A DNA stretch of 64,000 bases. Source: an uncultured bacterium (GTDB taxonomy: Bacteria > Patescibacteriota > Gracilibacteria > Absconditabacterales > Absconditicoccaceae). This document shows, piece after piece, positions 12,574 to 24,683 of the stretch (the stretch's first letter is position 1; the number at the start of each line of letters is the position of its first letter). The DNA lies in the NCBI GenBank assembly GCA_947168815.1, contig CAMVNG010000001.1, positions 405,895 to 469,894 of the forward strand, given 5' to 3'. The translations under genes and the position numbers were made by a program. The notes below the pieces were generated by a model. That model did not search any database. It saw only the letters and a program-made list of their open reading frames with translations, and was not told the DNA's origin.

Positions 12574-15500
12574 TTAAAAATCTTCATCTTCAATACTATC
12601 ATCAATAATTGAAATACCTGTAATCTTATCATGAATAAATTGATTATACTTAGAAGTCCAAAAGACATAAATATTACCAACAAAATAGAATAAGTATCAA
12701 GTAATTAAACTAGTTCTCATTGCAAGAGATGCAATAGTTTCTGAAGCACCAAAAACGTTAAATAAGAAAGTTATTAACAACGCCAAAGGAATAGGAACTA
12801 GCATTAATCCAAATTTAATAAGGATTCTCTTAACTATTTGCTTTTTATTAAACCTCCTTCCCTTAGTTGCAGCTAATTTTAAATGCAATACAGCTTGTCT
12901 CCAACCTGGCTCACCATGAGAATTACTAACAAATTCCCATAGAATAAGAAAAATTGCTGTTGTAAGCAATAATGAAATCATTGCACTCTTTCAATAAATA
13001 TTTCAAAAAACATCAAATCCAAACATATATCCTAATAAGAATAAGATTCAAATAACAATAACTGGAGCAACAAAAATAAGTAAAGGCTTTAATATAACTC
13101 TTCTAATAATAATCCTTATCTTCTGTTCTCCTTGATAAAGAACCGGAATTGCATAAAGCGTAACCAAAGTTCCAAAAGAAAGTCAGAACATAATTGTCAA
13201 TCAAAGAATTGCAAACATACCATTAGAAAGAAGCGTCGACATACCGATTACTGTTGTCAGTGTTGTAGATAGAATCGGCTTTAATCTAGATTTAGCACTT
13301 TCTCTAATTGCATCTTCACGACTATATCAATGTGAAACATTATCATTTGCAGAATCAATTAAGATAATTGCATTATTTACAATAATTCACATAAGTGCAA
13401 CAAATCATATTAAGAACATCATTGAATATGGGTTTCATGTTACAAGCATTCCATAAGTTGCACCAATAAATCACATTAACAATGAATAAGAAATAATTAA
13501 TGGCTGAATATAACTATTGAATTGTAACACTAAAATACCAAAAATCATAATAAATGCTAAAGCAACTGAAGCTAGCAAAGATTCAATAAGATCCGCATTT
13601 TCAACTTGCTCTCAACCTTTTGTATAGCTAACTCAAACAGGGAATTCATATGCATCTCAATAAGCATACAATAAATCATTAACTCCTTCAGCCTTTACTC
13701 ACTGTAAAAGATTTGCTCAAATCGTTACAGTAATGTCTCAATCATCTCTAACAATACTTGAAATAGCTGGTTTAAAGGTATAGCTTCAAATACTTGCTAA
13801 AGGTATTTGTCATGCAGTTGTTGATATAAGTGTTCCCATCAACGTATCAGGAGAAACCGTGTCATTAAAATCATCATATTTTACGTTAATATCATGAGTA
13901 TCTCCATCAATTTTCAAACTACCAGCCCCCATTCCATTTAATGCTAAATAAAGTGATGGTCAAATAGAAGTTTTAGTTAATCATAATAATGCTAATTTAT
14001 CTTCATCTAATTCAAATACAAATTGTCATGGACTTTCCTTACTTGAGTTAGTAACATTCTTTGTTCCTGGAATTGTTTTTAAATACTCTTCAAAATCTCT
14101 AGCTACTTTTGCCAAGATATCTTGATTAACATGATCTTCTGCTTTTATTTTAATTCATACCTCACTTGAACTACCCATAGATCCAGCAGAACTTGTAACA
14201 GTAGCTACACTTACATCAAATCCTTTTTGTTTCAAAACAACTAATTTTTCTGTTAGTTCTTCCTCAATATCAAATGAAGTTCTTTCTCTTTCAGTATGAT
14301 CAATAAGATTCAACGTTGTTGATACAGTGTTTCAGTTAATAACTGCCGTATAACTAATTAATTCAGGAATATCAGCAAGAATTTCGTGAAGTTCTTTTGT
14401 TTTTGAAACCAATGTTTCAGTTGTTTGTCCTGCATCAGAAGTTAAATTAATACTAATATTTTCAGCATCATAAGATGGCATCAATAAGAATCCTAACTTC
14501 GGAGAAACAAACATTGCTGTTAAGACAAGAAGCACTATCGGAGAAACAATCCATAAAGCACACCTTACTTTACTATTTAATGTTGCTCTTACTGATTTAT
14601 CATAAGCAATTATAAGCTTATCTAAAAGCTTATCACGAAATGAACTTTTAGTTTCATTAGTCCTTTCTTGTTTTCACTCTCTATCAGCCTCAAGAATAAG
14701 CTTAAGATTGTTATCCAAGTATTGTTCATTTTCCGAATCTTTTTTATAATATTTTTTATCCTTACTTGTTAAAAAGAAAATAGTTGGTGTTCAAGTAAGT
14801 GAAATAATAAGTGATGCAACTAAGGTTGTAAAAATGGTTATAGGAATAATAGCCATAGTCTTTCCCATAACTCATGGAAGCATCATAAGAGGAATAAATA
14901 CAACAACAGTCGTTGCTGTTCATGAAATCAATGAATTCTTATAAGTTTTCACCGATAATAATACAGCATGAAGTGGCTTATATCACTGTTTCATATATTC
15001 ACTTGCCCCCTGAATAATTACCGTTGCAGTATCTACAGCAATTCACAAACAAATAATAAGAGAAAAATTTGTAAGTGTATTCATCGTATATCAAACAGCA
15101 TTAAGCACAAAAAAAGTAACAAAAAATGCCAATGGAATTGATACTGTCGCTAAGAATGATTCCATCGCTCAAACAAAACATCGAACAATTAAGAATACTA
15201 CAAGAAGTGTTGAAATCATATTAACAACAAGATCATTATAGAGTTTAGATACTTTATCTCAAAGATCACTGGTATAAAAATATCACAAACCTTCATACTC
15301 ATCTTTACTCATTTCCTCGTCAATAAGTTTTTTTGCATCTGTTGATGCAGAAAGCACACTTGCAGATGATTTCCTATTTACATTAAGTAAGATAGCTAAA
15401 TTTCATGAATTTTTTTCTCAGTTTTCAAAATGACCAACATTAATTTGTCCATCACTATCAAAAACTTTTTTAATAGTAGCAATCGATTCTAATGGAATTG

Positions 15501-16335
15501 TCTTACCATTAGATAATGGAATAGGTGTCTGAGACAATGTCTCTATACTCGTAATCTCTCAATCTATTCTGAAAGAATAATCTTTTTCTCAAATAGTATG
15601 TGTTCCTAAAGGTTGGCTAACATTAAATCATTTAATAATACTTACAACCTGTGCTAAAGGAAGTCATAATTGCTCTAATTTACTTTGATTAAGCAAGATA
15701 TCTATATCATAAGATTCTGCTTTACTAGCAAGACCAGCAAGTGATTGAGAACCATCACTCAAAGAAATTGTATCAATTTTTCAAACTCACTCCAAATCTT
15801 TTTTTAACTGAATTGCCTTCTCCTTCAAATAGGTTTCATCATAACGACCATCCTTAGCATAAAGAACTAGAGAGAAAATCATTGTTCAAACAAGATCCGT
15901 ACTAATCTGAGTTACTACAGGATCATTCGCATCTGATGGAAATGAAATCGTATTAATTTCATCTTGAACTTTATTAGCAACACTATCAACATCTGCTCCA
16001 TTTTCAAGCGTTGCCATAACAATTGAGGTACTATCAGAAGAAGTTGAATCAATAGAATCAATACCATCAAGTCCTGATATTTTATCTTCTATTTTTTTTG
16101 TTATTAAGGAATCAATATCTTCAGGACTTCATCATGGATATACCGTAACAATAGTTACCATTCATAAATTTATTTCAGGAAATGATTCTTTTGGAATACG
16201 ATATGCTGAAAAAGCACCAATTAATACAATAAGTACAAGGACAAGGATTGTCGTTCTCCATTGTTTTACCCAAAATCAAAAAAATCAACCTGATAATTCA
16301 GATTTAGCCCTCTTGAGTTGTTCTCATCCTTCCAT
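12574..16335 (-). CDS. RND-family efflux permease with C-terminal membrane extension
   Basis: 1253-residue inner-membrane transporter of the AcrB/HAE1-like RND type: one helix near residues 25-45, a large extracytoplasmic loop with PGGSPEDIDSLITKKIE, helices 2-6, a second loop, and helices 8-12 with GIIVNNAIILIDSAN. In the TM4 relay motif the usual Asp pair is GIAVDTATV, so one Asp is replaced by Thr. After the last canonical helices (residue about 1070) comes a further stretch of roughly 180 residues with three or more helices, ending FIHDKITGISIID, loosely like an RDD domain. No membrane-fusion or outer-membrane partner is adjacent, fitting a cell with no outer membrane; the substrate is unknown. 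Confidence 0.88.
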
Positions 16336-16550
16336 AATTTAAACGATAGCACAAAAGTAAAAAAGCAGCTTTTATTATGGTTTTTTCGCCTTTACTTGCA
16401 AGCAGAAATTAAAACATTTGATTAAAAAACCAAATACACAATTTTAAAAAAAGTAAAGACATAATAAATTAAACTTTATAATAAAAATTGAACTTTTCTT
16501 TTTTTTAGAATAGAATTAAAAAAACGATTTATCAAATTATATAGAAAACC

Positions 16551-17174
16551 ATGGTCTATATTCCTGAAGAAATGATTGATGAAATCGAAGAACTCAAAGA
16601 GTTATGAAAATACGATGAAGCAATCAGAATTGTCAATTCCATTCTCACACGTGATCCAAAAAACGAAGATGCAATACTACAAATTGCAGACATTCAATAT
16701 CGTAAATGAGATATTTCAAAAGCAGATAAAGCTGTTGATTTTCTAAATGCACAAAAAAACAATAACGACCCACTAGGTCTATATATTAAAGGCCTACTTG
16801 AAATGGAAAAAAACAATTGGAAAGATGCAAGAAAATATCTACTAAAAGCCATGGAAATGACAAACGCAACAAATCACGAAATATTAAGATGCTATTGATT
16901 ATGTGAGTATTGGTACTGAAATAGGGAAAAAGGACTTTGATTCTTAAAAGATGCATTCGCTATTGATAATAAAGATGCAGAAGTAATCTACAATCTAATA
17001 CAACTCTACATTCTAGAACAAGAATATAAAAAAGCGCAAGAAATGATTGTATATTTCAATAAAAATAAAAATTCATTAAAATTTATTGATAAAGAAATTG
17101 ATTTTTACCAAACAAAAATTTCTCTATTTGAAAAATTTATAAAAGCAAAAAGACTTTTTCAAATCAGAAAATAA
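16551..17174 (+). CDS. TPR-repeat protein
   Basis: 207 residues, entirely helical, with tetratricopeptide-like units: YDEAIRIVNSILTRDPKNED, then GLYIKGLLEMEKNNWKDARKYL, then KGLGFLKDAFAIDNKDAEVI and ILEQEYKKAQEMI. No signal peptide or membrane segment. TPR arrays bind proteins; the partner is unknown. It lies 40 bases upstream of the ftsX-like gene on the same strand, so the two are probably co-transcribed and may act together in envelope or division work (inference). Confidence 0.8.
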
Positions 17175-17214
17175 AAATTTAAAATATTTATTTAACAAAA
17201 TTATTTAAAAAAGA

Positions 17215-18159
17215 ATGAACAAAACAAAAAAAATGGGCGGTTTCGCTCTTGATCCAATAAAATCAGATACAAAAACAATTCTTAAAGCTTATAAAGCTCC
17301 ATTGTGATTAATCAGTATCTTAATGGGGATTCTTGTATTTATTCTAAATGTTTTTCTAGCAGGAGCTTTCTACTGAAACACTTTTAATAATAAAATGAAA
17401 GATAAATTAGGTGTATACATCTATCTTAATGATACTGCATCTGAAGAAAAAGAAGCAATCAATCTTAAAACCAAACTCGAAGAAGCATGATTAAAAGTAA
17501 GTTATACATCAAAAAAAGATGCTCTCGGTTTTGTAGAAAAAAGAGTCCCTGAATTAACAGATACATTTAAAAAATATAATCTCGCAAACCCACTTCCATC
17601 AACGCTATATATTAATTATGCAGATAAAGAGGAATTTGCTGCAATGAAAGAAATTCTAGAAAATAATAAAAACAAAATTTTAAATATGAGCGATGTTTCA
17701 GATAATGCAATAAAAACTCAAGAAAAAAGAGTATTAAACGTTATCAACCTCTCGAATTTTCTACAATCATTTGCTTACTTTGTTGTTTGTTCTATCCTGT
17801 TAACAATAATAACATTTTCAATTTTTTTCCTAAAAACAATCTTTTCACATTTTAGCTGAGATATTCAAGCAAAAAAACTACTTGGTGCTTCAGCTTCTCA
17901 AATAATTCAACCATTTGTAAATGTAATTTTTATTTCTCTTATACTTGCTTTTATAATAGCACTTATTCTATTGATTACATCATTAATCCCATTAGACGGA
18001 TATCTTTCAGCACTTCTAGATATTAATATATTTAAACATATTAGTTCACTATGACTAGAAATTACATGAATTTGAATATTAGAAATCGCTATTATTATGG
18101 CATTATTAATGGGAATCTCTTATAAATACGTTTGGAACCTCCATAAAAAACTAAAATAA
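17215..18159 (+). CDS. ftsX: FtsX-family permease
   Basis: 314 residues with the FtsX plan: cytoplasmic N-terminus, TM1 (about residues 34-58), an extracytoplasmic domain with KDKLGVYIYLNDTASEEK and a shared FtsX-type core, then three C-terminal helices with AKKLLGASASQIIQPFV, the coupling segment seen in MacB/FtsX permeases. FtsX works with the ATPase FtsE to activate cell-wall hydrolases during division. No ftsE lies beside it; the upstream neighbour is a TPR protein. A strong terminator follows. Confidence 0.85.
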
Positions 18160-18177
18160 AATTAAAAATAAAAAAAG

Positions 18178-18208
18178 CTCATCAGCTTCATTCTGATGAG
18201 TTTTTTTT
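18178..18208 (+). terminator. rho-independent terminator after ftsX
   Basis: 8-bp stem CTCATCAG/CTGATGAG, 7-base loop, then eight T. The A run before it could also serve the convergent gene on the minus strand. Confidence 0.88.
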
Positions 18209-18226
18209 ATTAACAGGTTTAATTAA

Positions 18227-19318
18227 TTACTTTCCCATATATTGATAAAGTCACTTATCTATCCTCTTAAAATCTTTCTTATACTTCTGCAAATTCAAAA
18301 GAACTGTATTTTGTGAAACCATTTTTTGCTTTAAAACCTCTTTAGAGAGTTCTTTTGTATTCATTGGTCTATCGAATTTTTTAAATATTCTAATAAGAAT
18401 ATCTCTTACACTACCTCATTCATATCACCACTCTTTCAATCCATACAATCAAAGTCAAAGATTAACAAAAATATCATTATGTTTTACCAAATCATTATGT
18501 ACTGTATTAACTTTTACTCTGCTATTAGGGAACCATTCCATAATTTTTGCTGGCAATTCTTGATAATGAACAGGCTTATTTAATCTTCTCATCGTATAAA
18601 GCATCTTTAACTTTACTGTCTTAGGATTTATATCCTCAAAATCAATTAATCAAATTTTTCCATCTAAAATAGCCATTTCTCTTACAATAGAGAAAAAATT
18701 GATATAGAAAAGATCATTCTTAAGGAAAGAAACATCTCTTAAATCATCAGAAAACTCTTCCTTCAAAACAGCAACAAATTCATACAAATCCTGACTTTTC
18801 TTCTGCTGTTTGAAATGATTTAATGAAAAGATAACCATCTTAGTAAGAAGATCTTCATACAATGGTTCTATATAAAATGCTTTTGCCAAATATTTATTTC
18901 TCTTAAGATAAGTAATATCAAAATCTGAAACCAAAATAAGCTTTAGTTCTTGCTTTGAGAACTTAAATAAATTCTTATTTATAACTTTTGCAATTAAAGC
19001 ATCTTCACTAAGAATACCTCAATGAACTTCCAAGATTTTTTTACTTTCTGCTAGAACATTCATATACACCTCATTTCAAACAATCAACCTCCTAAATCTC
19101 ATAAGTGCTTGAGTTTCTATTTGTCTAACTCTTTCTCTCGTCAATGAATATTCTTTTCAAATTTTTTGAAGAGGCACTTCTCTACCACCATCAAGTCAAA
19201 ATTTTCTCATTAAAACGAGTCTTTCTTTAGGCTTACAATAGATCAATACATCCTTCAACTGAGTTGATTCAATATCAACCTTAATTTTTTTATCATCCAT
19301 TTTTACAACAAAACTCAT
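18227..19318 (-). CDS. sigma-70 region 4 / HARE-HTH transcription regulator
   Basis: 363 residues. Residues about 25-75 form a sigma-70 region 4.2 helix-turn-helix (REVPLQKIGKEYSLTRERVR, with ERLVLMRKFGLDGG just before). No region 2 (-10 recognition and core-binding) is present, so it cannot be an ordinary sigma factor. The C-terminal part has a HARE-HTH winged helix like that of the RNA polymerase delta subunit (NKPVHYQELPAKIMEWFPNS, then VNLGLGLYGLKEW) and a second short winged helix at the end (DRPMNTKELSKEVLK). The middle is helical and unrecognised. Likely a promoter- or polymerase-binding regulator; mode of action inferred only. Confidence 0.8.
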
Positions 19319-19534
19319 CTTTTAACAAATTAATGGTGTAAAGATAATTCAAAACTGGAATATACAAGATATATTCTAATTGAAGTATAAGAAAGTGAAA
19401 AAGAATGTCAAGAATTTTATTCCATATTTTTCATAAAACTATTTCATATAAAATATAAAATCATTATGTGTGATTTTTCTTATAGAAGACCATATTTTGT
19501 CAAGAGATTCATAATAAAAAATATCAATGTTTTT

Positions 19535-19562
19535 TTGAATTATTTTTATTTTCGGATATACT
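19535..19562 (+). promoter_or_regulatory. probable promoter of the VirB4 cluster
   Basis: TTGAAT (19535-19540), 16-bp spacer, TATACT (19557-19562), about 42 bases before the start codon. The rest of the 286-bp gap holds no gene that I can see. Confidence 0.45.
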
Positions 19563-19604
19563 TATCAATAAGTTATATAACCCTGTTTTATAAATGGAAA
19601 ACCC

Positions 19605-21695
19605 ATGTTAGAAAAAATTCAAAACATTGTATATGATTCAAATTATGTTATGTTAGTACCTAACTGAGGTTTTGTTACAATGCCAAAAATCACAGAAAAC
19701 GATGAAGAAAAAAAACAAGGAGAAAAAAAACAAGAAAAAAAGAGCTGGTTAGATAATTTTTTACAATCTATTTGACTTGCACCAGACTCAAAAAAAGGAG
19801 AAAAAGACAAAAATATAGTAAAAATAGATAAAAAAACTGATACTTCAAAAGATCCAGCAAAAGAACATCCTGCTCTTGCTGAACAAGTAAAAAATCTTTT
19901 ACAAGTTCCAGACGAAGAATACTCAGATACAAAACTTACATCAGAATTAAGACAATATATCAAAGAAGTTGATTCACGCTATAACTCTCTACTAGCTGAT
20001 TATAAATCACACATAGCTCCATCATATCGAGAATTCTCAATGCAACAATTCAATGTTTCCGGTATCCTTGGTAAATCATACTATACACAAGAATATCCAA
20101 GCTACATCGATGCTCTACGAACAAGAGATATTATGAGCATGCATGCAAAACGAGATATGAGTTTTTATCTTTATCCTGAAGACGATAGTGCAATCCAATC
20201 AATGTTGAAACAAAAAGCAACACAATTAAAAGCAGAACTATCAGATGCCATGCAAAAAGGAATTACTATTGATAAAGATGTAGAACAGCAATATCGTGAC
20301 GTTGAAATGATTAGAGAAAAACTCACAACAAAAGAAGAAAGATATTTTGAGCTCGGAAATTATACAACAATATATGACTATGATGAAGAAAAATTAAGAG
20401 AAACAGGGAAAAAATTTGAACAAAAAATATCATGATACGGTATAAGAGTAAAAAATGCAATTCACAGAATGGATAATTGATTTACAGCGAATCTTCCTAT
20501 TTGTTTAGATGATATGGGAATAGTAAGAAGCGCTGTGACTTCATCTCTAGCCGCATCATTTCCATTTATTTCAAGCGATCTTATTACAAAAACAGGTATC
20601 CTATATTGAGTAAACGCACACACAGGAGGACTAGTAATTTTTGATCGTTTCAATTCAAAATTACCAAATATGAATAGCGTAATTCTCGCTACTTCATGAG
20701 CATGAAAATCATTTACTGTTAAATTAGAAATTTTAAGATATCTTCTAAACTGAGTTGACGTAATCGTTATAGACCCAGAAAACGAATATCGTTGACTATG
20801 TGAAAGAGTCGGAGGTACTTATGTAAACATAGCAACATCATCACAACAATTCTTAAACCCATTTGATATGCCTCCAATGCTAGAAGATGTTGAATATGGG
20901 AAAGGAGACCTTCTTCGTTCACAAATCATGAATCTAGTAAGTCTCATCCAAATTCTAATTTGAAAAATGACCCCTGAAGAAGAAGCCCTTCTTGATAAAG
21001 CATTACAGAACACATATGCTCTTAAAGGATTTACTTTTGATATGGAAGACTATACATGAAAATTACCTCCTCTTATGGAGGACTTAATGAACGTTTTAGA
21101 ATGAATGCAAGGAGGAGACCAAATTGCTTTAAAACTTAGCAAATATGTCACTGGTACATTTTGAAAACTTTTCAATAACTATACAAATATCGACATCAAT
21201 AACGCACTAACTGTTTTTAGCATAAGAGATGTAGAAGAAGCACTAAAAACACCAGCAATGTTCAACGTATTAAACTTCATTTGGGCAAAAGTAAGAGCCG
21301 TAAAAAAGCAAAGACTGCTCGTTTGTGATGAAGCTTGGATTATGCTCCAAAATGAAATTTCGGCAAATTTCTTATTCTGACTTATAAAAAGAGCAAGAAA
21401 ATATTGACTATGAATTACTACAATCTCTCAAGATATAGAAGATTTTATTCGTAGTCCATTCGGTAAACCAATTGTTTCAAACTCATCATTACAAATACTT
21501 CTTAAACAATCTGTAACATCAATAAAATCATTAAATCAATTACTTGGACTTTCAGAATCAGAACAACAAAGATTAATATCTGTAGGAGTTTGAGAATGAT
21601 TGATGTTTGTATGATCACAACATGTGGGAGTTCAAATCTTAGCATCACCACAAGAAAAAGAATTCATTACAACCGATGTAAAAAACACCAACTAG
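19605..21695 (+). CDS. virB4: VirB4-like type IV secretion ATPase
   Basis: 696 residues. An N-terminal charged linker (about residues 25-110, rich in Lys, Glu and Asp) precedes a VirB4/TraC-type core. Walker A is ATSGAGKSF near residue 362, Walker B is LLVCDEAW near residue 571, followed by FGLIKRARKYGLGITTISQD, the motif B/C region of this family. VirB4 ATPases power pilus assembly or DNA/protein transfer at the inner membrane. The two following genes are membrane proteins 20-30 bases apart, forming a small cluster. A second ATG 11 bases upstream is out of frame. Confidence 0.9.
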
Positions 21696-21715
21696 TTTTA
21701 TTTTATTCATAGACA

Positions 21716-22642
21716 ATGCAAGAAAGAAGTCGTTATCAGAATGATGTAATATTCTCAGCACTTTCTGGGCTCCTTTTTTTCTGAAAACTAGTTCAACATT
21801 CAATGAAAAAAAACAACTACAATCGATCTGAAGAAGAAAAGAATTTTGTTAATACTTGGTGTATGGTAGGAAACACAGTACTTATATTATGATTATTATT
21901 TTTTCTATTCATATGAATCAAAGAAATTACCGATTCATCTCTTTCTTGATTTCTTGCACAACTTTTTGGTTCTCTAACATTAACAATAATAATAATCTCA
22001 TTACCAATAATAATAATTTGAAAAAATATTCAATTTCATCAACTCCAACAAACAGAAGAAGAAAAATTTGATATGATTACAGCATTTATACCAATAGTTT
22101 CAAGTTACCAACTTTTTTCTAATAAAGAATATTCAAACAAAAGACGACTAAAAGAATGACAATTGTGGCTTCTGTTAATATGGTTAACTCTTTTCTTTTT
22201 TAACAACTATATGGTTTGAATAATCATATTAGGTCTCATGATTTTAAGAATAATACTCGGTTGTTTTTGAAAAGATATATTATCAATCCAACAAAGAGAA
22301 AAAATAAGTCATCGATTTTCCTTTTATCCAGAAGAATTTTTCTCTGCCCTATTTGTTCTAATCAAAGAAGGAAATGCCTTAGCAAGAGGGAAAAATGAAG
22401 TTTCTGTAGAAGAAATGGTAAAATATCAAAAAAGCTATTGAAAAAAATGGAGTGTCCGAACACGATTATTAACAATAATTATTTGATGAAGCTTATTAAC
22501 ACTATTATGCCGATATCGACGAAAAGTTAAAATGTATCGAAAAATAATACCATTATCACGAATTATTCTAAGATATTTAACCCTTTTAATAACAAAAACA
22601 AAAATACCAAAATTACCAATCATTGCAGAAATTACAGCATAA
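21716..22642 (+). CDS. multi-pass membrane protein of the VirB4 cluster
   Basis: 308 residues with about five hydrophobic helices: a short polar start, helices near 55-78, 90-112, two more around 150-190, then a cytoplasmic part (SIQQREKISHRFSFYPEEFF) and a basic tail. Not recognised by sequence. In other CPR genomes a PrgI-like membrane protein accompanies VirB4, and this gene's place between the ATPase and the pilin-like protein would suit such a channel part, but that is inference. Confidence 0.7.
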
Positions 22643-22672
22643 AAAAACAATTTTAAATTTATACTTCACAAT

Positions 22673-23647
22673 ATGAAAACAAAAATGAAAAAAATATTGT
22701 ACTCAATAATCTGAGTTCTATTCGGATTTATTTTATTCTCAGGACTAAGTTTTGCAAAAGTCGAGGTAGATATATGAGATGGTTGAAACATAGATAATTT
22801 TTGAGATTGACTAACAAAATCAACAGCATCTATAGATTGAAGAATTGATACAAATCTCTCTACTTGATATAAATGAGAAACAGCATGGAACATCATACTA
22901 AAGATATCTAGTGTAGTTTTCTCCGTTTTAATCGTCGTTGGTGTTCTTGTAGCCATGGTAGGTCTCTATCAAATACTTACATCAAGTGATGAATCAAAAA
23001 TAAAAACATGAACCTCAACACTAATCTATTGAGTCATTGGTATTATTTTAATGTACAGTGCACAATATTTAACCAAAGTAATTTTTAATAATCTATTCAA
23101 TTGATGAGCAGGAAATGAAATTAAAGTCCAGCAACTTATTGAAAACCTTTATGGAAATGTCATGTTTCCTTTTATAAAAATAGCCATTTATCTTTCATTA
23201 TGAATACTCGTTGTAATAATGATGATACGCGTATTCACATACATAACATCAACAGATGAATGAACCAAGAAAAAATCATTAGGTGTGATTCTACGAACAA
23301 CAGTATGAATGCTAATTATTTCATGAGCAAAACAAGTTGTAGAAGCTGTTTATTGAAAACAAAATGAAGTATTAAGTTGACTATCTAGTACAAATCTATC
23401 AACAATCTGATCTCAAATACTAAACCCATCTGAGATTCCAATTGTTTTCAATATCATAAATCGAGCACTAGGACTAGTAGCCTTTGTACTCCTTGCATTA
23501 ATTATCTTTCAGACATATAAATTACTAACCAAACCTGATGATGCAGCGACATTCACATCTCTAAAGAAAACAATAATCTACGCACTTATCGGACTGTTAT
23601 TAATATGATCTGCTTATATGCTTTCAAATCTATTTATTATTGGATAA
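22673..23647 (+). CDS. VirB2/pilin-like membrane protein with signal peptide
   Basis: 324 residues. Signal peptide MKKILYSIIGVLFGFILFSG... ending near GLSFAKVEV, then a polar segment rich in Gly and Asp, then five or six hydrophobic helices. Two stretches, MVGLYQILTSSDESKIKTGT with GVIGIILMYSAQ, and LIIFQTYKLLTKPDDAATFT with ALIGLLLIGSAY, share the layout helix-short polar loop-helix of TrbC/VirB2 pilins, so the protein looks like two pilin-like hairpins joined. Function as a secretion channel or pilus part is inferred from this and from the VirB4 neighbour. Confidence 0.65.
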
Positions 23648-23716
23648 AAATTGACAAAATACAACATCTTAAATATAATATAAACAGAATTTATTAAATA
23701 TAAATCACTAAATATA

Positions 23717-24493
23717 ATGAAAAACAAAATCATACTAAGTACGGACACAATGGTTGGTTATGGACTTGACATGATTTTTGATATGGCAAAAAACTGCGGA
23801 TACAACGGAATTGATTTAGCTATTTCAAAATGATTTGACGCCTGGAATGAAAATTATGTAGAAAGCTTAGTAAAAAAATATGAACTTCCTGTCTATTCAA
23901 TACAAACATCTTCTCTACTCAACAGTAAAGAAATGAACAAAGTCTTAGATTTATGTGAAAAAACAGATTGTGACCTTATTACAATCAATGCACCTAAATT
24001 TTTCGATTTCAAAGCATATTCTTTTATTTCAAATAATATTGCAGAATATCAGAATCAAAATCCTGCACTACATTTTGCAATCATAAATCCTGAAGATACA
24101 AATGTATTTGCTTTACCAATTCCCGCATATCATTTCAACAATATTGTTGATATTATTAAAAAATACGGATGTAACCTAGCTCTAGACATAGCAAATATGA
24201 ACAGTGATGATTTAGAGGGGGTTTTTATCAATAAATTAGATGAATTTGCACCATACCTTGGTTTAGTTTACATTTCAGATAAATCTAAAAAAGGAGAAAC
24301 ACATCTTCTTCCAGGAGAAGGTATTCTAAAACTACCTACATTCTTAAAAAAGATAAAAAAAGCCGGATATCTCCGTCCATTTAGTATTAAGCTATCATTA
24401 TCAAAAGAAGAACTAGCAGATGTGGATAAAATTGAAATTCTCCTAATTAAAGCAAGAGAATATATCGAAAAATATTATGAAGATTTAAATTAA
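23717..24493 (+). CDS. xylose isomerase-like TIM-barrel protein
   Basis: 258 residues with the sugar phosphate isomerase/AP endonuclease 2 fold: ILSTDTMVGYGLDMIFDMAK at the start, GYNGIDLAI, DLITINAP, NLALDIANMN, and LVYISDKSKKGETHLLPGEG with the metal-site His region. Members isomerise or epimerise sugar phosphates or cut abasic sites; which applies here cannot be told. Only one in-frame TGA occurs, unlike most neighbours. A terminator separates it from RuBisCO, so it is next to it but probably a separate transcript. Confidence 0.75.
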
Positions 24494-24510
24494 AAAGTAA
24501 TGTCCAATAT

Positions 24511-24542
24511 AAAAACTAGCTAAAATTAGCTAGTTTTTTTAT
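24511..24542 (+). terminator. rho-independent terminator
   Basis: Stem ACTAGCT/AGCTAGT (extendable by A-T pairs) followed by eight or nine T, 18 bases after the TIM-barrel gene. Confidence 0.85.
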
Positions 24543-24619
24543 AAATAATTTATCTTATTCACACCTACTCATTATTCCAAATAAATTAATAATAAAAAGA
24601 TATATTTAAAACCACTAAT

Positions 24620-24647
24620 TTGCAAAATAAAAATTTCTGAATATTAT
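24620..24647 (+). promoter_or_regulatory. probable RuBisCO promoter
   Basis: TTGCAA (24620-24625), 16-bp spacer, TATTAT (24642-24647), leaving a 5' leader of about 30 bases before the RuBisCO ATG. Sequence match only. Confidence 0.4.
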
Positions 24648-24683
24648 TATTAAGTACTACTTTATTTATATAAAAATAAATAT

